NCBI GenBank assembly: GCA_009760855.2
Contig: WPIO01000087.1
Location: forward strand, 1,126,001 to 1,190,000
Origin: Cristatella mucedo
Lineage: Eukaryota; Bryozoa; Phylactolaemata; Cristatellidae
Reading direction: 5' to 3'
DNA: 64,000 nt
The translations under genes were made by a program, and so were the position numbers. Below the pieces are notes generated by a model. It was not told the origin of the DNA and did no database searches. It worked only from the letters and a program-made list of their open reading frames with translations. Shown piece by piece: positions 59,292 through 64,000 of the stretch; position 1 is the stretch's first letter; every line of letters starts with the position of its first letter.

Positions 59292-60135
59292 TCTGAAGTG
59301 TGCAAGTGGCACCATAAGAAAATGGCACTTGCTGGCAGAGCGTTTGAAAACTGTTGCTTTATTTTTGCAGCCGAATATGATTTTTAGGACAAAAGATCCA
59401 AGTCTTAGGGCATCAGATCTCAAGATTATTTGTTTCTGAATTTATTGACAGTTTCAAACTCGATAGTAATCTAAAATATGATGGGTTGTCATTTTCATCC
59501 GCATTGAGGAATTAAAGTCGGGACCCTGATAACATTGTTAAGGACTTGAGTTGCATTTGCCTAGCTTGAAGGAGTCAGGCAATGCCTACAAGGATTGTGC
59601 AAGCAATGATGCACTGTCATTAGCCAATGGAGCATTTTCAAGATCAATATCAAGTAAGCGATTGTAGAATTAATGTCCTCACACCAAGTAGCAAACTCCA
59701 CCATCCTTTAATCCATGTGGGTACAGCACGTAAAACATTCCGTAGAAGCTGCAAGAGTGTTTAACTAACCACGACTGAAGGGTACTGGATTGATCTCTGG
59801 GTTGGCTTTTCACAAACCGAACAGTCTTAGTAGTCGCGGCACGAGAATGCCACAGCAGCAAAGCACGGCTATCAAAAGAACGGAAAATGTCCTTCTAAGG
59901 CATAGGGATTACCTCTTCTAGGGCAGAGCCTCAATGGTGCCTCCAGGCCTGCAGAAGTCCAGCTAGTGATAGGGCATCGTCAATCAAGTAACTGCCTTTA
60001 GCAAAATCACTTATTGCAATAGGATGAACTCAATTGGGCACAGAGTTAGAGTAACTGCAGCAATGATATTCCGCACTGTTTCACAATAGGCAACCACAAT
60101 CGTTGAATGTACATGCACAGAAGCTAAGTTTCTTA

Positions 60136-61411
60136 AATAATAATAATAATAATAATGCACTTGATAAAGCGCCCTCAGAGAACTTAATCTTTTTCTAGGC
60201 GCTTTACATTTGCTGCAAAGTGATAGGCAATTAAATAGTAAGTAAAATCATGCTTGAAAAACAAACAAAATGAATAATATGGTTAGGGGTTACATGCACA
60301 GGGTGAGCATGCAAATGTGGTTAGTGGCAGCATGCACAGTGTCAGCACGCATAAGCACATCAAGGACGAATCACAGGGACCCACTAAACCCTGTCCTAAA
60401 TAGGAGTATTTTTAAGTTTCTTATAAATGTGGTCAGGTCATGGGATTTTCTGATGCAGGTCTGGAGGGAGTTCCAGACTTTGGGTATCCAATACCACGAG
60501 CTAAATGCACGGTCTCCAAAGGATTTAGAGTTTGTACGAGGTATTTCCAGACTGTTGGATTCCGAAAAGCAGGTGGTACGATGCTTGGCCTGATGGGATA
60601 GTATATCTGAAAGATAGGCTGGAGCCATAGAATGAAGAGACCTAAAAGTGAGCGACAAAACCTTGAAGTCAATCCGTTGCCTCACTGGTAGCCAGTGCAG
60701 GTCGGCGAGAAGTGGAGTAATGTGGCAACTGCAACGCTCACGACAGACAAGCCTAGCTGCAGAGTTTGCACCAGCTGCAATCGCCTGATCGCACATGCTG
60801 GTAGGCCAGTAAGCAGTGAGTTGCAGAAGTTGAGACGGGATGTCACGAATGCATGAACCAACTTGGACGTGGTATCCTTTTCTAAACAAGCCCTAATTTT
60901 AGCAATGTTATGAAGCTGAAAATAGGCAGATTTGACTGTGGAACTGATGTGGTCGTCTAACGAGAGGTCACTTTAGAGCATGACACCTAGATTTCGTGCA
61001 GATTCAATAAGAGATATGATGGCAGAGCCGATTTTGAGCATTAGCCTTTCCAATTTCGGAATCGCACTTGGTTTGCCCATAGCTAATAAGTTAGTTTTTA
61101 TCATCATTCAAATTTAAGAACAGTCGCTGCGATCCATAAACGGACGACATTAATACATACAGCAAGGAAGTTGAGAGAATTCGACGTGCTCGAGTGCTTG
61201 AATGGATCTAAGCAAAGGTACTACTGAATTTCATCTGCATAGAAGTGAAAGCCTAGATTGTGCTTGGCAATCACATTGGCAAGAGCTAGAGTATAAACCA
61301 TGAAAAGAACCGGGCCAACACGGAGCCCTGAGGCATCCCATATTTCAGGGGTACCTCGGATGATATTTTCTTCATTCACATCAACACTCTGGAGTCTCCC
61401 ACTGAGATCTG
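60136..61411 (-). mobile_element. LINE-A 3' fragment, second array copy
   Basis: Same fragment as in the neighbouring units. One T is missing in the TTTTGCACCAGC stretch near 60767, which shifts the thumb-region frame. One extra T near 61096 breaks the LNDDKTN frame that is open in the other units. Confidence 0.93.
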
Positions 61412-62254
61412 AAGTGTGCAAGTGGCACCATAAGAAAATGGCACTTGCTGGCAGAGCGTTTGAAAACTGTTGCTTTATTTTTGCAGCCGAATATGATTTT
61501 TAGGACAAAAGATCCAAGTCTTAGGGCATCAGATCTCAAGATTATTTGTTTCTGAATTTATTGACAGTTTCAAACTCGATAGTAATCTAAAATATGATGG
61601 GTTGTCATTTTCATCCGCGTTGAGGAATTAAAGTCGGGACCCTGATAACATTGTTAAGGACTTGAGTTGCATTTGCCTAGCTTGAAGGAGTCAGGCAATG
61701 CCTACAAGGATTGTGCAAGCAATGATGCACTGTCATTAGCCAATGGAGCATTTTCAAGATCAATATCAAGTAAGCGATTGTAGAATTAATGTCCTCACAC
61801 CAAGTAGCAAACTCCACCATCCTTTAATCCATGTGGGTACAGCACGTAAAACATTCCGTAGAAGCTGCAAGAGTGTTTAACTAACCACGACTGAAGGGTA
61901 CTGGATTGATCTCTGGGTTGGCTTTTCACAAACCGAACAGTCTTAGTAGTCGCGGCACGAGAATGCCACAGCAGCAAAGCACGGCTATCAAAAGAACGGA
62001 AAATGTCCTTCTAAGGCATAGGGATTACCTCTTCTAGGGCAGAGCCTCAATGGTGCCTCCAGGCCTGCAGAAGTCCAGCTAGTGATAGGGCATCGTCAAT
62101 CAAGTAACTGCCTTTAGCAAAATCACTTATTGCAATAGGATGAACTCAATTGGGCACAGAGTTAGAGTAACTGCAGCAATGATATTCCGCACTGTTTCAC
62201 AATAGGCAACCACAATCGTTGAATGTACATGCACAGAAGCTAAGTTTCTTTCTT

Positions 62255-63531
62255 AAATAATAATAATAATAATAATGCACTTGATAAAGCGCCCTCAGAG
62301 AACTTAATCTTTTTCTAGGCGCTTTACATTTGCTGCAAAGTGATAGGCAATTAAATAGTAAGTAAAATCATGCTTGAAAAACAAACAAAATGAATAATAT
62401 GGTTAGGGGTTACATGCACAGGGTGAGCATGCAAATGTGGTTAGTGGCAGCATGCACAGTGTCAGCACGCATAAGCACATCAAGGACGAATCACAGGGAC
62501 CCACTAAACCCTGTCCTAAATAGGAGTATTTTTAAGTTTCTTATAAATGTGGTCAGGTCATGGGATTTTCTGATGCAGGTCTGGAGGGAGTTCCAGACTT
62601 TGGGTATCCAATACCACGAGCTAAATGCACGGTCTCCAAAGGATTTAGAGTTTGTACGAGGTATTTCCAGACTGTTGGATTCCGAAAAGCAGGTGGTACG
62701 ATGCTTGGCCTGATGGGATAGTATATCTGAAAGATAGGCTGGAGCCATAGAATGAAGAGACCTAAAAGTGAGCGACAAAACCTTGAAGTCAATCCGTTTG
62801 CTTCACTGGTAGCCAGTGCAGGTCGGCGAGAAGTGGAGTAATGTGGCAACTGCAACGCTCACGACAGACAAGCCTAGCTGCAGAGTTTTGCACCAGCTGC
62901 AATCGCCTGATCGCACATGCTGGTAGGCCAGTAAGCAGTGAGTTGCAGAAGTTGAGACGGGATGTCACGAATGCATGAACCAACTTGGACGTGGTATCCT
63001 TTTCTAAACAAGCCCTAATTTTAGCAATGTTATGAAGCTGAAAATAGGCAGATTTGACTGTGGAACTGATGTGGTCGTCTAACGAGAGGTCACTTTAGAG
63101 CATGACACCTAGATTTCGTGCAGATTCAATAAGAGATATGATGGCAGAGCCGATTTTGAGCATTAGCCTTTCCAATTTCGGAATCGCACTTGGTTTGCCC
63201 ATAGCTAATAAGTTAGTTTTATCATCATTCAAATTTAAGAACAGTCGCTGCGATCCATAAACGGACGACATTAATACATACAGCAAGGAAGTTGAGAGAA
63301 TTCGACGTGCTCGAGTGCTTGAATGGATCTAAGCAAAGGTACTACTGAATTTCATCTGCATAGAAGTGAAAGCCTAGATTGTGCTTGGCAATCACATTGG
63401 CAAGAGCTAGAGTATAAACCATGAAAAGAACCGGGCCAACACGGAGCCCTGAGGCATCCCATATTTCAGGGGTACCTCGGATGATATTTTCTTCATTCAC
63501 ATCAACACTCTGGAGTCTCCCACTGAGATCT
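62255..63531 (-). mobile_element. LINE-A 3' fragment, third array copy
   Basis: Same fragment. It differs by extra bases near 62799 (GTTTGCTTCAC versus GTTGCCTCAC), which split the C-terminal reading frame. Confidence 0.93.
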
Positions 63532-64000
63532 GAAGTGTGCAAGTGGCACCATAAGAAAATGGCACTTGCTGGCAGAGCGTTTGAAAACTGTTGCTTTATT
63601 TTTGCAGCCGAATATGATTTTTAGGACAAAAGATCCAAGTCTTAGGGCATCAGATCTCAAGATTATTTGTTTCTGAATTTATTGACAGTTTCAAACTCGA
63701 TAGTAATCTAAAATATGATGGGTTGTCATTTTCATCCGCGTTGAGGAATTAAAGTCGGGACCCTGATAACATTGTTAAGGACTTGAGTTGCATTTGCCTA
63801 GCTTGAAGGAGTCAGGCAATGCCTACAAGGATTGTGCAAGCAATGATGCACTGTCATTAGCCAATGGAGCATTTTCAAGATCAATATCAAGTAAGCGATT
63901 GTAGAATTAATGTCCTCACACCAAGTAGCAAACTCCACCATCCTTTAATCCATGTGGGTACAGCACGTAAAACATTCCGTAGAAGCTGCAAGAGTGTTTA

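Larger units (their letters stand above)
56733..64000. repeat. Tandem array of a ~2.12-kb unit
   Basis: The same anchor sequence (GAGCATGACACCTAGATTT) occurs at 56744, 58859, 60976 and 63098, giving units of 2115, 2117 and 2122 bp and a fourth unit cut by the window edge. Units are nearly identical over their whole length. Differences are single-base changes and small indels, for example an extra TTTC before the AAT run at 62250, one lost T near 60767 and one extra T near 61096. Each unit holds a minus-strand LINE-A 3' fragment of about 1.27 kb and about 0.84 kb related to LINE-B. It arose by tandem duplication of a segment that already contained two old repeats. It lies upstream of the recovered TAT exons. 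Confidence 0.96.

Overview
This is a 64-kb piece of an animal (metazoan) nuclear genome, probably an invertebrate. The evidence is a spliced gene with GT-AG introns, dozens of non-LTR retrotransposon fragments of the L2/CR1 type, tRNA-derived SINEs and long dinucleotide microsatellites. No bacterial gene layout, rRNA gene or CRISPR array was seen. The species cannot be named from the sequence alone.

Only one conventional gene is recognised. It is tyrosine aminotransferase (TAT) on the minus strand, and six consecutive 3' coding exons (47444..55484, 327 codons plus stop) were recovered. All five introns are phase 0 with good splice sites. The PLP-lysine region, the NNPSNPCG motif and the C-terminal carboxylate-arginine region are intact. 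The N-terminal third of the protein lies beyond the right edge or was not found. Two TAT introns carry antisense copies of one LINE family. The region upstream of the recovered exons carries a sense LINE and a tandem array of a ~2.12-kb unit (56733..64000, at least 3.4 near-identical copies).

The rest is a layered repeat landscape. LINE-A (L2/CR1-like) has about 30 fragments, mostly 3' tails ending in a stable stem-loop and (ATT)n. LINE-B is an older relative. SINE-A has a tRNA-like head fused to a LINE-A-like tail, which implies it borrows the LINE-A machinery. SINE-B is a second tRNA-derived family with a different body. There is also a decayed R2/NeSL-type RT (about 4300-4680), an endonuclease-domain fragment (41345-41900), a compact non-autonomous LTR element with matching 5-bp target duplications (36266..37918) and a candidate 1.2-kb TIR element (7648..8879). 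Several insertions are nested, giving a relative chronology.

Between the repeats are GC-rich islands (about 3.6-5.3, 6.1-7.5, 13.2-14.0, 20.9-21.2, 22.1-23.7, 29.6-31.3, 32.1-33.1, 38.9-39.2 and 43.1-43.7 kb). They are open in several frames on both strands, so their long ORFs are not evidence of genes. Some may be CpG-island promoters or first exons. Coordinates of repeat edges are estimates by eye, usually good to 5-20 bp. TAT exon edges are exact as read.
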